Source: an uncultured Bacteroidales bacterium
GTDB taxonomy: Bacteria; Bacteroidota; Bacteroidia; Bacteroidales; Paludibacteraceae
Reading direction: 5' to 3'
Assembly (NCBI GenBank): GCA_946405045.1
Contig: CAMJFV010000180.1
Location: 1 to 5,069, forward strand
Length of the DNA stretch: 5,069 nucleotides
Shown here: one piece after another, positions 4,759 through 5,069 of the stretch
Position numbering within the stretch: the first letter of the stretch is position 1
Layout of the letters: every line of letters starts with the position of its first letter
Program-made: the position numbers and the translations under genes
Notes under the pieces: generated by a model
Told to the model about the DNA's origin: nothing
The model's input: only the letters and a program-made list of their open reading frames with translations
Databases searched by the model: none

Positions 4759-5069
4759 TCACTGCGGCAACTTATATTTATCTCCTGTTGTCTCTATAAT
4801 CTGTTTGTAGAACCAATCTGAATATCCCGGTGAAGAGATTCCTGCCGGCACTCCCCATCCGTTGTCGATAAACACTCCGCCTCGCTCTCGTTTGATGTTT
4901 CCGTCACAATATTTGACCATCAGGAATTCTCCCAACTTTTTCCATCTCTCCATCGTGATATACGACTGGTTTTGAGAATATTCCGTCAAGAATCGTGCCG
5001 CAAAATCCGGGCTCTTGGTATAAAGAGACTTTGCGGCCTCCTCCACTACTTCTAGATTATCCTCAAACT
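4759..5069 (-). CDS. C69/U34-family dipeptidase, C-terminal end (5' part outside window)
   Basis: The reading frame is open from the window edge down to the TGA at 4761-4759, giving about 103 residues that begin FEDNLEVVEEAAK. A GTG at 5046 is an internal Val codon, not a start. The segment resembles the C-terminus of Bacteroidota secreted C69 (peptidase U34) dipeptidases: a helical stretch AAKSLYTKSPDFAARFLTEY, then WKKLGEFLMVKYCDGN, and finally GVPAGISSPGYSDWFYKQI with a GDKYKLP tail. The family consists of N-terminal-nucleophile cysteine dipeptidases, usually about 500-600 residues long and exported in Bacteroidota. The catalytic N-terminal Cys region and signal peptide are not visible here, so activity cannot be judged. 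The gene ends ahead of the palindromic terminator at 4674-4700 and is transcriptionally separate from the downstream operon. Assignment rests on C-terminal resemblance only. Confidence 0.7.
   Translation of the reverse strand, partial: FEDNLEVVEEAAKSLYTKSPDFAARFLTEYSQNQSYITMERWKKLGEFLMVKYCDGNIKRERGGVFIDNGWGVPAGISSPGYSDWFYKQIIETTGDKYKLPQ

Noticed and set aside
5044..5046. GTG at 5046 as the start of a 95-residue protein
   Set aside because: The frame stays open to the window edge, and the peptide matches the C-terminal end of a dipeptidase, so this is an internal valine codon.

Overview
The window looks like a chromosomal segment of a Bacteroidota bacterium, most likely Bacteroidales (Bacteroides/Prevotella-like). 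The evidence is the gene content (RNase Y and a ZapA of the Bacteroidota type, with an Ffh start beside them), signal peptides cut directly before Gln, a promoter of the TTTG / TAnnTTTG type, and AT-rich start regions without Shine-Dalgarno sequences. Every recognised gene is on the minus strand, so the biological reading order runs from high to low coordinates.

Region by region, in transcription order. (1) 5069-4759 is the C-terminal end of a C69/U34-family dipeptidase. It is followed by a 12-bp palindrome (4674-4700) that reads as a terminator on the minus strand. (2) 4758-4360 is a gene-free stretch of about 400 bases. It holds that palindrome, an 84-nt two-hairpin element closed by a 9-bp inverted repeat and flanked by a 6-bp direct repeat (4525-4623, MITE-like), a small AT-rich inverted repeat, and a well-matched Bacteroidota promoter (4417-4448). 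(3) 4359-2400 is a compact three-gene unit: two diverged tandem paralogues predicted to be exported beta-rich (outer-membrane-like) proteins, then a small lipoprotein overlapping the second paralogue by ATGA. It is visibly AT-richer than the next block and looks accessory; none of the three has a function I can name. (4) 2306-1 is a conserved housekeeping block: a 96-residue coiled-coil protein, zapA (overlapping it as TAATG), rny, and the first 21 codons of ffh.

The housekeeping block places a cell-division module (coiled-coil protein and ZapA) ahead of the membrane-anchored RNA-decay nuclease RNase Y and the SRP GTPase, possibly as one transcription unit. The accessory block is an envelope cassette with its own promoter. 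The most notable points are the MITE-like element with a possible target-site duplication, the uncharacterised paired-paralogue plus lipoprotein cassette, and the ZapB-like candidate in front of zapA.
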